A program made the position numbers and the translations under genes. Positions 45,914-55,252 of a stretch of DNA of 64,000 nucleotides are shown piece by piece. The notes beneath the pieces are model-generated. The model was not told where the DNA came from. It was given only the letters and a program-made list of their open reading frames with translations, and did not search any database. Source of the stretch: Altererythrobacter sp. TH136 (GTDB lineage Bacteria > Pseudomonadota > Alphaproteobacteria > Sphingomonadales > Sphingomonadaceae); assembly GCF_007065885.1 (NCBI RefSeq), contig NZ_CP041409.1, positions 930,001-994,000 on the forward strand, read 5' to 3'. Positions within the stretch are counted from its first letter, which is position 1. Every line of letters begins with the position of its first letter.

Positions 45914-46975
45914 TTAGCGCCCGATCAGCTTCTGCGCCATGCGGTCGGCCACCACGTCGGAAGAAACGCCGGTACGGTCGCTTTCCTGCCAGATGGCGCG
46001 CAGACGATCGGGGATTTGCGCGAGCCGCTTGCGGACCTCGTTGATGTCGCACGGATGACCTTCGGTGCGGCACAGATACTCGAGCGCCACCGAAATGATG
46101 CCGCCGGCGTTGATCACATAATCGGGCGCGTAGAGGATTTCCCGCTCCGCCAGCAGACCGCCGTGCTGCGACCGCGCGAGCTGGTTGTTCGCGCCGCCAG
46201 CGACGATCGCACAGTCGAGGCGGGCGATACCCTCTTCGTCCAGGATCGCGCCGAGAGCGTTGGGGCTGAAGACATCGCACGCGACCGACATGATCTGGTC
46301 AGGCGCCACGGCTTCCCCATCGGTTTCCAGGGCGAGCGACCGGGCGCGCGCTTCGTCCATGTCGGCGACCACCAGCCGGGCACCGTCTTTCGCGAGCAGC
46401 CGGGCCACCCCGCCGCCGACGCTGCCGGTACCCTGCACCGCCACCCGAACGCCCTGCAGCGAGGTCTTGCCCAGCTTGTGCTCCACCGCCGCCTTGATGC
46501 CAAGGTAGATACCCATGGCGGTGAACGGCCCCGGATCGCCGCCGGCCTCGCCCTCGGCCACAGGCAGGCCGGAGACAAACTTCGTGTGGCGCGAAACCTC
46601 GACCATGTCCGCTTCGGAAATGCCGACATCCTCGGCGGTGACGTAACGTCCGCCGAGCGCGTCGACCGCACGACCGAATGCAGCCAGCATTTCAGGGGTC
46701 TTGCGCTTGTCGCGCGGCGCGAGGATCACCGCCTTGCCGCCGCCCATCGGCAGGCCGGCCATGGCATTTTTGTAACTCATTCCGCGACTTAGCCGCAGGG
46801 CATCGCGCATCGCATCGGCGCTATCGGCATAGTGCCAGAAGCGGGTGCCGCCGGCGCCGGGTCCGAGATGCGTCGAATGCAGCGCGATGATCGCGGTCAG
46901 CCCGGAAGCCCGATCGTGGACCACCTCGACCAGTTCGTGATCGTCGTAATCCGCCTGAGTCCAGAAAGCCGTCAT
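45914..46975 (-). CDS. Leu/Phe/Val-type amino acid dehydrogenase
   Basis: A 353-residue oxidative deaminase of the Glu/Leu/Phe/Val dehydrogenase family. LGPGAGGTRFW and GLPMGGGKAVI supply the catalytic and substrate Lys residues; QGTGSVGGGVARLL near 190 is the NAD site. Leucine dehydrogenase (branched-chain amino acids to keto acids) is the closest type by the short length. Start ATG 46975 by homology. tRNA-His lies upstream. Confidence 0.9.
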   Translation of the reverse strand: MTAFWTQADYDDHELVEVVHDRASGLTAIIALHSTHLGPGAGGTRFWHYADSADAMRDALRLSRGMSYKNAMAGLPMGGGKAVILAPRDKRKTPEMLAAFGRAVDALGGRYVTAEDVGISEADMVEVSRHTKFVSGLPVAEGEAGGDPGPFTAMGIYLGIKAAVEHKLGKTSLQGVRVAVQGTGSVGGGVARLLAKDGARLVVADMDEARARSLALETDGEAVAPDQIMSVACDVFSPNALGAILDEEGIARLDCAIVAGGANNQLARSQHGGLLAEREILYAPDYVINAGGIISVALEYLCRTEGHPCDINEVRKRLAQIPDRLRAIWQESDRTGVSSDVVADRMAQKLIGR

Positions 46976-47014
46976 CGGTTTGCCTGCGCTAAGTGGCGGC
47001 AAGGACAGGGAAAA

Positions 47015-47092
47015 TGGGGCGATCGAGGGGTCTCGAACCCCCGACCTCCGGTACCACAAACCGGCGCTCTAACCAACTGAGCTACGATCGCC
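47015..47092 (-). tRNA. tRNA-His (GTG)
   Basis: A 78-base tRNA including encoded CCA (47015-47017) and the extra 5' G at position -1 that pairs with C73, the histidine identity mark. The anticodon loop TTGTGGT gives GTG. The stems GCGATCG/CGATCGC, CCGGT/ACCGG and GGGGGTTCGAGACCCC are intact. Confidence 0.95.
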
Positions 47093-47261
47093 ACATGCCC
47101 TGCTGCATGCCAAGAGGCCCGGGCAGATAGACCCCCCTGAGGCGCCGTCAAGCGGCATCCCACGGGGCGAGCGCCTGTTGCACAAGCCCTGCCGATTGGG
47201 AAGGGAAAACTGCGCAGGATGACTTGCGGCGCAAGATTGTTTCGCCACTAACAACGCACAA

Positions 47262-47894
47262 ATGATGCAACTTGGCGAATCCTCGGCTGACATCCTGTCG
47301 CAGACGCCGGGCGTCCAGCGCGCGCCCTTCGCCGACCTGGAGCTGTTCCAGCGCAAACAGTTCCTGGCACCCGCTTTGTGCGCGGCGCTGATCGAACTGA
47401 TCGAAGCCGGCCGGCGGCCCTCCACCATCGCCGATGCCAATGGCGACGCGCTGTTCCGTACCAGCGAGACCTGCGATCTCGATCCCGACCACCCGGCGGT
47501 TCGCGAGCTGGAAAGCCGCCTGGTGGCCCTCAACGAAATCGATCCGGCACACGGCGAGCCGGTCCAGGGGCAACGCTATGCCCCGGGGCAGGAGTTCAAG
47601 CCGCACACCGATTACTTCGATCCGGACGGCGCCGATTGGGAGCGGTATTGTGCTGTGTCAGGCCAGCGGACCTGGACGTTCATGGTCTACCCGAACAGCG
47701 TGGAGGCCGGCGGCGGCACCCGTTTCGTGGCGGCGAAGAAGATCGTTCAGCCGGAAGCAGGCAAATTACTGGCATGGAACAACCGGCGGGCCGGCGGCGA
47801 ACCCAATCCGGCGACGCTCCACCACGGAATGAAGGTGCGCAGAGGCGTGAAGTACGTGATCACCAAATGGTATCGGGAGGGGCCCTGGCGATGA
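47262..47894 (+). CDS. 2-oxoglutarate-Fe(II) oxygenase (prolyl 4-hydroxylase-like)
   Basis: A 210-residue oxygenase. The iron ligands are in PHTDYF (HxD near 122) and LHHGMKV (His near 190), and the 2-oxoglutarate Lys is in VKYVITKW. It most resembles bacterial prolyl 4-hydroxylase-like proteins; the substrate is unknown. Two adjacent ATGs (47262, 47265) are possible starts. The stop overlaps the MOSC gene by 4 bases. Confidence 0.9.
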   Translation: MMQLGESSADILSQTPGVQRAPFADLELFQRKQFLAPALCAALIELIEAGRRPSTIADANGDALFRTSETCDLDPDHPAVRELESRLVALNEIDPAHGEPVQGQRYAPGQEFKPHTDYFDPDGADWERYCAVSGQRTWTFMVYPNSVEAGGGTRFVAAKKIVQPEAGKLLAWNNRRAGGEPNPATLHHGMKVRRGVKYVITKWYREGPWR

Positions 47895-48433
47895 ACAAAC
47901 CGCACGTGTTCGGCCTCGCCCGCAGCATGGCGCATCACTTTTCCAAGCTTCCCTGCGACAGCCTGTGCCTGATCGAGGGGCTGGGGGTGGAAGGCGACGC
48001 CCATGCCGGGGTGACCGTCCAGCACCTGTCACGGATCAAGCAGGATCCCGACCAGCCGAACCTGCGGCAGGTCCACCTGATCCATGCCGAGCTGCTCGAT
48101 GACCTGGTTGAGCACGGCTATGTCCTGGCGCCCGGCGCGCTGGGGGAAAATGTCACGACTCGCGGGATCGACCTGCTCGCCCTGCACGAGGGTACCCGGC
48201 TGCATATCGGAGAAGCGGTGATCCGGGTGACGGGTCTGCGCAATCCGTGCCGCCAGATCGACGACTTCATGCCCGGACTGCTCAAGCACATGATCGAGAA
48301 GCCCGCCGATGGTTCGCTCAACCGCAAGTGCGGGGTCATGGCGGTGGTCGAGCACGGTGGCGAAATCGCCGTCGGAGCACCGATCAGGATCGAGGAGCCG
48401 GCTGGACCGCGCCGGAGACTGGAGCCGGTGTAA
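47891..48433 (+). CDS. MOSC-domain protein
   Basis: A 180-residue single MOSC domain. GVEGDAHAG near residue 35, GALGENVTT and the conserved Cys in NPCRQID are present. MOSC proteins bind molybdenum cofactor or transfer sulfur; YiiM-type members reduce N-hydroxylated compounds. It starts inside the stop of the oxygenase gene. Its stop codon lies within the first unit of a 16-base tandem repeat. Confidence 0.9.
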   Translation: MNKPHVFGLARSMAHHFSKLPCDSLCLIEGLGVEGDAHAGVTVQHLSRIKQDPDQPNLRQVHLIHAELLDDLVEHGYVLAPGALGENVTTRGIDLLALHEGTRLHIGEAVIRVTGLRNPCRQIDDFMPGLLKHMIEKPADGSLNRKCGVMAVVEHGGEIAVGAPIRIEEPAGPRRRLEPV

Positions 48434-48472
48434 GCGCACGCCGGTGTAGAAGCACGCTGGTGTAGACGCACA
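48425..48472. repeat. Three imperfect 16-base tandem repeats
   Basis: Units start at 48425, 48441 and 48457 with consensus C(C/T)GGTGTA-N3-GCAC-N1 (for example CCGGTGTAGAAGCACG). The first includes the MOSC stop codon. The array ends right before the rpmE terminator. It looks like local slippage duplication. Confidence 0.75.
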
Positions 48473-48496
48473 AAGGGCGGCCCCGCAGGACCGCCC
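48472..48496 (-). terminator. Terminator of rpmE
   Basis: A 9-base-pair stem with one G-U pair (48475-48483 with 48488-48496) and a 4-base loop, followed on the minus strand by TTTGTG. It lies 44 bases after the rpmE stop. Confidence 0.65.
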
Positions 48497-48540
48497 AGGT
48501 GTCTTGTGCTGAGGCCCCGGAACGAGTCCCGGGCCGCGGC

Positions 48541-48765
48541 TTACTTCTTGAGGGTGAGCCCACCGAAGCGCTGGTTGAACTTGGCCACGCGGCCGCCTTC
48601 CTGCAGCTGCTGCTTGCCACCGGTCCACGCCGGGTGGCTGGTCGGATCGATATCCAGCGCCAGCGTGTCGCCTTCCGAGCCCCACGTCGAACGGGTCTGG
48701 AATTCGGTGCCGTCGGTCATCTTGACGGTGATCATGTGGTAATCGGGGTGGGTATCGGCCTTCAT
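48541..48765 (-). CDS. rpmE: Ribosomal protein bL31
   Basis: A 74-residue large-subunit protein starting [19 protein letters not shown] with STWG and the SHPAWTG stretch. It lacks the zinc Cys cluster of one bL31 form. Start ATG 48765 is chosen by homology. It lies between the MOSC gene and fabZ, transcribed with the fabZ strand after a 98-base gap. Confidence 0.96.
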   Translation of the reverse strand: MKADTHPDYHMITVKMTDGTEFQTRSTWGSEGDTLALDIDPTSHPAWTGGKQQLQEGGRVAKFNQRFGGLTLKK

Positions 48766-48863
48766 GGCATATGCTCCGTAGCCTCGGAACGGTTCCGACC
48801 GGTCCAGCTGTGATGAGAAAGGCGCGCGCTTAGCGATGGCGACGCGGATTGGCAAGCGCGGCG

Positions 48864-49346
48864 TCAGTCCTTGGGAGGATCGGCGATCATCGCGGTGAAC
48901 TCGACCTCGCAAGTCGTTTGCCCTTCCACGCTGGCGCGGCCCTTGAACTTGCACACCCGGCTCGACTTGCGGGTGAATTCCACTTCGAGGTCGAGCAGGC
49001 ATCCCGGCTCCACCGGCGCGCGGAACTTGGCGTTCTCGATCGCCATGAAGATCACCAGCTTGCCGGTGCCCGCCAGCTCGAACGTCTCGATCCCGAGCAC
49101 GCCGGCGGCCTGGGCCAGCGCCTCGATCTGCAGCACGCCCGGCATGATCGGGCGACCGGGGAAGTGCCCTTGGAAGAACTGCTCGTTGAACGAAACCGCC
49201 TTCACCGCATGAATCCGCTCCCCGAGGTCGATCGAGCGAACCCGATCGACCAGCAGGAGCGGATAACGGTGCGGCAGGGCCTTGAGCACCTTCAAGATAT
49301 CGTACGGCGTCTGGCCGGCGTTACCTTGGGTGTTGATGTCGCTCAT
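48864..49346 (-). CDS. fabZ: 3-hydroxyacyl-ACP dehydratase
   Basis: A 160-residue hot-dog fold dehydratase. [15 protein letters not shown] carries the catalytic His, and the Glu is in LQIEALAQ. It dehydrates beta-hydroxyacyl-ACP. It is the last gene of the long envelope operon after ompH. Confidence 0.96.
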   Translation of the reverse strand: MSDINTQGNAGQTPYDILKVLKALPHRYPLLLVDRVRSIDLGERIHAVKAVSFNEQFFQGHFPGRPIMPGVLQIEALAQAAGVLGIETFELAGTGKLVIFMAIENAKFRAPVEPGCLLDLEVEFTRKSSRVCKFKGRASVEGQTTCEVEFTAMIADPPKD

Positions 49347-49374
49347 CGGCCCTGCCCCCGGTTTCGGCCTGGTC

Positions 49375-50055
49375 TTAGCGGCCGGTCGCGGCCGGCGGGT
49401 TCTGCGGCACGGTCGGCACGGCTGCCCCGCCCTGCGCGGCGGCCGCCTGCTGTTCGCGGATTTCGCGCGGGAGCCAGCCTTCCGGCGGCACCAGCTGCGC
49501 GCTCGGCAGCAGGGTGTTGAGTTCGTTCAGCACGTCCTGCGTGATGTTGTACGCCGCATCGGCATAGATCACCGCGCCCTGCGTGGGATCGAGAATCAGC
49601 TGGATGTTCTTGCGCTTGGCGGCATTCTGCACCGCGGTGTCGAGGCGATCCTCGATCTGTTCGGTGACATAGGCGCGGCTCAGCGAAATCGGCGCGAGCA
49701 GCTGCTGCAGTTCCTGCTGACCGGACTGGCCGATCTGCTGGATCGTCTGCCGCTGCGCATTGAGCGCGGGGTTGTTGGCGTCCGCCGCTTGGTCCGCGTT
49801 GTACTTGGTGAGCAGCGGCTGGAGCTGGGCGGCAATCGCCGCGCGGCGCGCTTCGGCAGCATCGACCTGCGCCTTGTACGTCACCGGGCGCTGGGTCTCG
49901 GCCGTCTTGTAGGCGTTGGAATTGGCCACCACCGCGGGGAGGCTGACCACGCCGATGCCCTTGACGACCTGCGCCGCGGCGGGCGCTGCGATCATCGGCG
50001 ATGCGGCCGCGAACATGATCCCGGCGGCCAGCGCCGGCTTGAGATAGCTCTTCAT
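49375..50055 (-). CDS. Periplasmic chaperone OmpH/Skp family
   Basis: A 226-residue protein with a signal peptide (to about residue 28, AAPAAAQ) and a long coiled-coil helix pair (about 50-150). It would hold unfolded outer-membrane proteins for BamA. Its ATG overlaps the bamA stop by one base. A Pro/Ala-rich C-terminal tail is extra compared with enteric Skp. Confidence 0.9.
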   Translation of the reverse strand: MKSYLKPALAAGIMFAAASPMIAAPAAAQVVKGIGVVSLPAVVANSNAYKTAETQRPVTYKAQVDAAEARRAAIAAQLQPLLTKYNADQAADANNPALNAQRQTIQQIGQSGQQELQQLLAPISLSRAYVTEQIEDRLDTAVQNAAKRKNIQLILDPTQGAVIYADAAYNITQDVLNELNTLLPSAQLVPPEGWLPREIREQQAAAAQGGAAVPTVPQNPPAATGR

Positions 50056-52808
50056 CAGAATTGAGTTCCTACGTTGAATGTGAATCGCTTCGTGTCATCA
50101 CCGGCACGCTTTAAGAGCACGTGAGCAAAATCGATCCTGAACGGGCCGAACGGCGAGTTCCAGTTGACCCCGATGCCGACCGACAGGCGCGGGCTGGGGG
50201 AATCGCCCAGGAACACCTCGCGGAACGGCGGAATCGAACTGATCAGCGCCGTGTTGGTGTTGGTCCCGAGGCAGCTCGGCGGATTGGGATTGGTCGGGTT
50301 GGTCACCGTGGTGACGTCGCCAGCCGCCGTGCCCGGGGTGCAGACAGGCGTTCCGCCGCCGGTCGGCGTGACCAGAGTGGCAACGTTGATCTGGGTGAAC
50401 AGCGGGCTGCCGCTGGCATCGCGGATCGGGAATTCGAAGCCGGTCGGGAAGGTGCTGCTGCTGTCGTTGAGCTGCGGGGTGCGAACGCCCCACAGCGCGC
50501 CGACATCGGCGAAGATCGACGGCCGCAGGCCAAGTTCCTGCGCCCCGCTGCCCAGCGGAATCTCCAGCTCGGCCCGGCCAAGGTAATAGTAGTTACCGCC
50601 CAGTGCATCGTCCGACACGCTGCGCCGGTCGGTCAGTTCCAGGAACTTGGTCGGATCGGTGCTGGCGGGATCGTCCACCAGCGGGCGCCGGATCACGCGC
50701 GGGCCAACCCCGCGGATCGCGAACCCGCGGAACTGCGGCTCACCCAGGAAGAAGCGGTCGGTCAGGCGGACGTCGCCATCGCCCAGTCCCTTGATCGCCC
50801 CACCTTCGATCGAGGTGGAGAAGATGAACCCACCGCCCAGCGGCCAGAACTGCGAAGCCTTGCCGCGGATGCGGGCGAACTTCACCGATCCGCCCAGCCC
50901 GGCGAATTCCGCGCCCAGCGAGATCGAGCGACCGCGGGTGGGCCGCAGGCGGCTGTCCAGCGAATCGTACACCACGTTCACGCCCAGGATCGAGCTGGTC
51001 CGGCTGCCCACTGCGTCGCACAGGTACCGGCCCGCCAGGATCGGGTTGCACGACAGGTTGCCGGCCGCATCGGGAGTGAAGAACCGGTTCCGGTCGAGCG
51101 TCACGTCGTCGAAGTTCAGCGTGTAGCTGGCGACCGCCGACATGTACTCGGTCAGCGGCACGCCCAGCCGCACCTGGCCGCCGGTGGTGGTCTGCTGGAA
51201 GGTCGTGTTGCGGGTGTTGTTCAGGAAGTTGAAGCTGTTGGTGTCGCGCCGGTAGAGGTCGACGCCCATCGAGATGTTGCGATCGAACACGTACGGTTCG
51301 GCAAAGCTGATGTTCGCGCTTTTCGAATAGCGCGAATAGTTCACCCCGAAGCCGACGGTCTGGCCGCGGCCGCGGAAATTGCGCTGCTGGATCGACGCGG
51401 CGAGGATGAAGCTTTCGATCGACGAGAAACCGGCCGAGAGCTGAAGCTGACCGGTGGGCTGCTCCTCCACGTTGGCTTCCAGCACGATGCGATCGGGCGT
51501 GCTGCCGTCCTTCTGCGCGACTTCGAAACTGTCCTGGAAATATCCCAGCGACTTGATCCGGTTGGTCGTGCGCTTGACCTGCAGCGAGTTGAACGCATCG
51601 CCTTCGACCAGGCGGAACTCGCGGCGCAGGACCTTGTCCTGGGTCAGCGTGTTGCCGTTGACGTCGATCCGCTCGACATAGACGCGCGGCGCTTCCTTCA
51701 GCACGAAGGTCAGGCCCATCGTCTTTTCTTCGCGGTTGGGGCGGTACTGCGCCTCCACGTCGGCAAAGGCATAGCCGAAGGTGCCGGCCAGTTCGGTGAA
51801 CTGTTCCTCGGTGTCCTGCACCTGCTTGCCGTTGAACCAGTCGCCTTCCTTCAGCGGCAGGTTGCGGGTCAGCACGTCGCTGTCGAAATCGCGGATCTCG
51901 CTGCGCACGGCGACATCGCCGAACTTGTAGCGCTCGCCTTCCTCGACCACGTACGTGATGATGAAGTCCTGCTTGTCGGGCGTCAGCTCGGCCACCGCGG
52001 ACACGACGCGGAAGTCGGCGTAGCCCTCGGTCAGGTAGAACTCGCGCAGCTTCTGCTGGTCGAACGCCAGCCGGTCCGGATCGTAGCTGGTGTTGGAGCT
52101 GAGGAAGCTGGTCAGGCGCGCCTGCTTGGTGACCATTTCGCCGCGCAGGTCGCTGTCGGAAAACGCCTCGTTGCCGATGATGTTGATCTGGCGGACCTTG
52201 GACTTGGGCCCTTCGTTGATCTCGAACACCACGTCGACGCGGTTCTGCGACAGCTCGACCATCTTGGGCTCAACCGTCGCGGCGAAGCGGCCCTGCCGCT
52301 TGTACAGCTCGACGATGCGGGCGACGTCGGCGCGGACCTTGGAACGAGTGAAGATCTGGCGCGGGGCCAGCTTGATCTCGGGCGTGATCTTGTCCGACTT
52401 GATCCGCTTGTTGCCTTCCAGCACGATGCGGTTGATCACCGGGTTCTCGACCACGGTGACGATCACGTCACCGCCGTTGTTGACGATGTTGGCGCTGGAA
52501 AACAGCTCGGTCGCGTAGAGGTCCTTCAGCGCCTGATCGGCCGCGGCCTGGGTGTAGACCTGACCGGTGCGCAGGCGGATGTACGACACGATCGTGTTGG
52601 CTTCGAGCCGCTGGGAACCCGAGACCGAGATCGAACGGATGACGTCAGCCTGCGGGGCCACGTCCGCGGAAGCGCCCGGCACAGGGGCAGCATCCTGCGC
52701 CAGGGCAACCGCGGGTATGCCGCTCAGCACGGTTCCGCACAGCAGGGACAAAGCCAGTCTGGTCATGCCCGGCCGGGTGCGTGAACCGGCGATTTCGCGT
52801 GCCATCAT
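50055..52808 (-). CDS. bamA: Outer membrane assembly factor BamA
   Basis: A 917-residue Omp85 protein. A signal peptide (cleavage after AVALAQ) is followed by five POTRA domains (about 55-460) and a 16-strand barrel ending in Phe (FNVGTQF), the outer-membrane signal. RGRGQTVGFG and the FRGFAIRGVGPR lid-lock region are seen. A Thr/Pro/Asn-rich loop near residue 830 is longer than usual. ATG 52808 is used; ATG 52805 and 52766 are alternatives. Confidence 0.96.
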   Translation of the reverse strand: MMAREIAGSRTRPGMTRLALSLLCGTVLSGIPAVALAQDAAPVPGASADVAPQADVIRSISVSGSQRLEANTIVSYIRLRTGQVYTQAAADQALKDLYATELFSSANIVNNGGDVIVTVVENPVINRIVLEGNKRIKSDKITPEIKLAPRQIFTRSKVRADVARIVELYKRQGRFAATVEPKMVELSQNRVDVVFEINEGPKSKVRQINIIGNEAFSDSDLRGEMVTKQARLTSFLSSNTSYDPDRLAFDQQKLREFYLTEGYADFRVVSAVAELTPDKQDFIITYVVEEGERYKFGDVAVRSEIRDFDSDVLTRNLPLKEGDWFNGKQVQDTEEQFTELAGTFGYAFADVEAQYRPNREEKTMGLTFVLKEAPRVYVERIDVNGNTLTQDKVLRREFRLVEGDAFNSLQVKRTTNRIKSLGYFQDSFEVAQKDGSTPDRIVLEANVEEQPTGQLQLSAGFSSIESFILAASIQQRNFRGRGQTVGFGVNYSRYSKSANISFAEPYVFDRNISMGVDLYRRDTNSFNFLNNTRNTTFQQTTTGGQVRLGVPLTEYMSAVASYTLNFDDVTLDRNRFFTPDAAGNLSCNPILAGRYLCDAVGSRTSSILGVNVVYDSLDSRLRPTRGRSISLGAEFAGLGGSVKFARIRGKASQFWPLGGGFIFSTSIEGGAIKGLGDGDVRLTDRFFLGEPQFRGFAIRGVGPRVIRRPLVDDPASTDPTKFLELTDRRSVSDDALGGNYYYLGRAELEIPLGSGAQELGLRPSIFADVGALWGVRTPQLNDSSSTFPTGFEFPIRDASGSPLFTQINVATLVTPTGGGTPVCTPGTAAGDVTTVTNPTNPNPPSCLGTNTNTALISSIPPFREVFLGDSPSPRLSVGIGVNWNSPFGPFRIDFAHVLLKRAGDDTKRFTFNVGTQF

Positions 52809-52924
52809 TGAGGTGGGACTCCCGTCCAAATTCCAAGTTGTGCGCGAAGGTGCGCGCCCGCCGCCTGCCGGTTACAGGCCCGGCGGCACGTGCGTGCGCC
52901 CTTGCCCGATAGCGGGGTCCCGAT

Positions 52925-52945
52925 CAAGCGGTGCGGCACCGCTTG
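52925..52945. other. Hairpin between rseP and bamA
   Basis: A perfect 9-base-pair stem (52925-52933 with 52937-52945) and a 3-base loop in the 169-base gap between rseP and bamA. There is no U-tract. It may modulate read-through within the operon. Confidence 0.35.
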
Positions 52946-52977
52946 TTCCCGCGCTGCGATCCCCGAACAGAGTGCTG

Positions 52978-54105
52978 CTAGCGCCCGAGGATCGGCAGCG
53001 AGAGCAGGTCGTTGATCGTGACGAACACCATCAGCGCAAGGATCACCGCCACGCCGGCGCGGAACGCCACTTCCTGACCGCGAGCGCCGATCGGCTTCCG
53101 GCGGACCGCTTCGGCCGCGTAGAAAGCCAGGTGCCCGCCGTCGAGGGCGGGGATTGGCAACAGGTTGATGAATGCCAAATTAAGCGAGATCAGCGCCGCG
53201 AACCACACGAACGCCTGCGGCCCAAGGCTGAGCTGCTCGCCCGAAAACTTGGCGATCTTGATCGGGCCGCCCAGTTCCTGCACCGACCGGTCGCCGGTGA
53301 CGATCTGGCCGATCCCGACCACCATCATCTCGGCCATCTGCCAGCTTTGAACAAACGCCTGGCCCACCGCCTCGCCCACGCCCATCGGCACCATCCGCGG
53401 CTCGACCGCGTAGATGCCGAGCACGCCGACGCGCGATTCGTTGCCGAACGTGTCGCGCTGGATCATCTCGCCGACCGTGACCGGGATCTCCACCGTATCG
53501 CCTTCGCGGTCGACGGTGAGTTCGATCGCGCGGCCGGGATAGAGCGCGACCTCGCGCCGGATGGCCATGAAATCGCTGACCGGCGCACCGTCGAGCGCGA
53601 CGATCCGGTCGCCCGCCTCCAGCCCCGCCGCTTCCGCCGCCGATCCGGCAGCGAACCGGTCGACCACCGGCGGTGCCTCGACCCGGCCATACGCGAGGTT
53701 GAACGAGGCGAAGATCGCCAGCGCGACGACGATGTTGGTCAGCGGGCCGGCCAGCACGATCAGCGATCGTTGCCACAGCGGCGCATGATGGAAACTGCCG
53801 TCGCGTTCCGCCGGGCTCATCGCCGCGACCTTGGCCGCATCGGGCATCGAGGCGGGGTTCATGTCGCCCTTGAACTGGCAATATCCCCCCAGCGGCAACG
53901 CCGACAGCTTCCAGCGGGTGCCGTGCTTGTCGGTAAAGCCGGCGATCTCCTTGCCGAACCCGACCGAGAACGCCTCCACCCCGACGCCGAACAGCCGGCC
54001 CATCAGGTAATGGCCGAACTCGTGCACCGTCACCAGCGGCCCCAGCAACAGCAGGAAACCGACAATGTAGAGCCAGAAGGGGGGGCTTTCGATCAACTCA
54101 GGCAA
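52978..54105 (-). CDS. rseP: Site-2 intramembrane zinc protease
   Basis: A 375-residue S2P metalloprotease. Zinc motif HEFGH is near residue 28 and the third ligand in PALDGGH near 320. One PDZ domain (about 130-210) is visible. It releases envelope-stress sigma factors by cutting anti-sigma factors. It overlaps the dxr 3' end by 8 bases. Confidence 0.95.
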   Translation of the reverse strand: MPELIESPPFWLYIVGFLLLLGPLVTVHEFGHYLMGRLFGVGVEAFSVGFGKEIAGFTDKHGTRWKLSALPLGGYCQFKGDMNPASMPDAAKVAAMSPAERDGSFHHAPLWQRSLIVLAGPLTNIVVALAIFASFNLAYGRVEAPPVVDRFAAGSAAEAAGLEAGDRIVALDGAPVSDFMAIRREVALYPGRAIELTVDREGDTVEIPVTVGEMIQRDTFGNESRVGVLGIYAVEPRMVPMGVGEAVGQAFVQSWQMAEMMVVGIGQIVTGDRSVQELGGPIKIAKFSGEQLSLGPQAFVWFAALISLNLAFINLLPIPALDGGHLAFYAAEAVRRKPIGARGQEVAFRAGVAVILALMVFVTINDLLSLPILGR

Positions 54106-55252
54106 GCTCCAGCATGGCGGTCACCCGTGCGCGGGTCGCACGGTCCAGATCAAGCACTTCGGCAAGGGTTTGCGGGGCGGGCGGGAGGTTGCCTTCCTCC
54201 AGCGCGCGCGCGACCAATGCGGCAATATCGGTGAACGCGATCTGACCGGCGAGGAAGCGTGCGACCGCGATCTCGTTCGCCGCGTTCAGCACCGCCGGTG
54301 CCGCCCCGCCCGCCTGGGCCGCCTCACGCGCCAGGCGGGTGGCGGGAAAGCGCGCTTCGTCGGGCGCCTCGAAGGTCAGCGTGCCGAGCGCCGGCAGGTC
54401 GAGCGGCGCCATCGGCGTCTCCATCCGTGCAGGGTATGCAAGACAGCTGGCGATCGGCACCCGCATATCGCTGGGACCAAGCTGCGCCAGGGTCGATCCG
54501 TCGCGGTATTCGACCATCGAGTGGATCACGCTCTGCGGGTGGACCACGATGGCGATCCGATCGAGCCCTACGGGGAACAGGTGGTGCGCCTCGATGAATT
54601 CGAGGCCCTTATTCATCATTGTCGCCGAATCGACGCTGATCTTGGCGCCCATGTCCCAGTTGGGGTGCGCGACGGCCTGCGCGGGCGTGGCGGATTGGAG
54701 CCGCGCCGCGTCCCACGTCCGCAGCGGACCGCCACTCGCGGTGAGCGTGATCCGCCGCACATCCTCGATCCGGTTTCCGGCGAGGCACTGGAAGATCGCG
54801 TTATGCTCACTGTCCACCGGCAGCAGCGTCGCCCCGTGCCGCGCGACCGCGGCGGTCATGACGTCACCGGCGGAGACCAGCGCTTCCTTGTTGGCGAGCG
54901 CGATCGTGCCGCCCTGCTCGATCGAGGCCATCACCGGGGCGAGGCCCGCGCAGCCGACGATCGCGGCAACAGTCAGGTCTGCCGGCCGCGCGGCCGCCTC
55001 GATCAGCGCGGATGCTCCGCCCGCGGTCTCGATCCCGCTCATGCCGAGCGCATCGCGCAGTTCAGGCAGGCAGCTTTCATCCGCCACCACCGCGATTTCC
55101 GCGCCGAACTCGCGCGCCAGAGCGGCCAGTTCCTGCGCGTTGCAGTTGGCGGTCAGCGCAACGACCCGCCAGTCATCCCGGTTGCGCCGGATCAGGTCGA
55201 GCGTCGAGGCGCCCACCGATCCGGTCGCGCCGAGGATCGAGATCGTCCGCAT
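54098..55252 (-). CDS. dxr: 1-deoxy-D-xylulose 5-phosphate reductoisomerase
   Basis: A 384-residue enzyme of the MEP isoprenoid pathway. GATGSVG at 8-14 binds NADPH. ALANKEALVSAG, PVDSEHNAI and HPNWDMGAKISVDSATMMNK form the metal and substrate site. It shares one base with cdsA at its start. Confidence 0.97.
   Translation of the reverse strand: MRTISILGATGSVGASTLDLIRRNRDDWRVVALTANCNAQELAALAREFGAEIAVVADESCLPELRDALGMSGIETAGGASALIEAAARPADLTVAAIVGCAGLAPVMASIEQGGTIALANKEALVSAGDVMTAAVARHGATLLPVDSEHNAIFQCLAGNRIEDVRRITLTASGGPLRTWDAARLQSATPAQAVAHPNWDMGAKISVDSATMMNKGLEFIEAHHLFPVGLDRIAIVVHPQSVIHSMVEYRDGSTLAQLGPSDMRVPIASCLAYPARMETPMAPLDLPALGTLTFEAPDEARFPATRLAREAAQAGGAAPAVLNAANEIAVARFLAGQIAFTDIAALVARALEEGNLPPAPQTLAEVLDLDRATRARVTAMLELA

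Noticed and set aside
50121-52784. 887-codon ORF opposite bamA
   Set aside because: Shadow of the strongly biased bamA codons; composition dominated by Arg, His, Val and Asp without domain signals.
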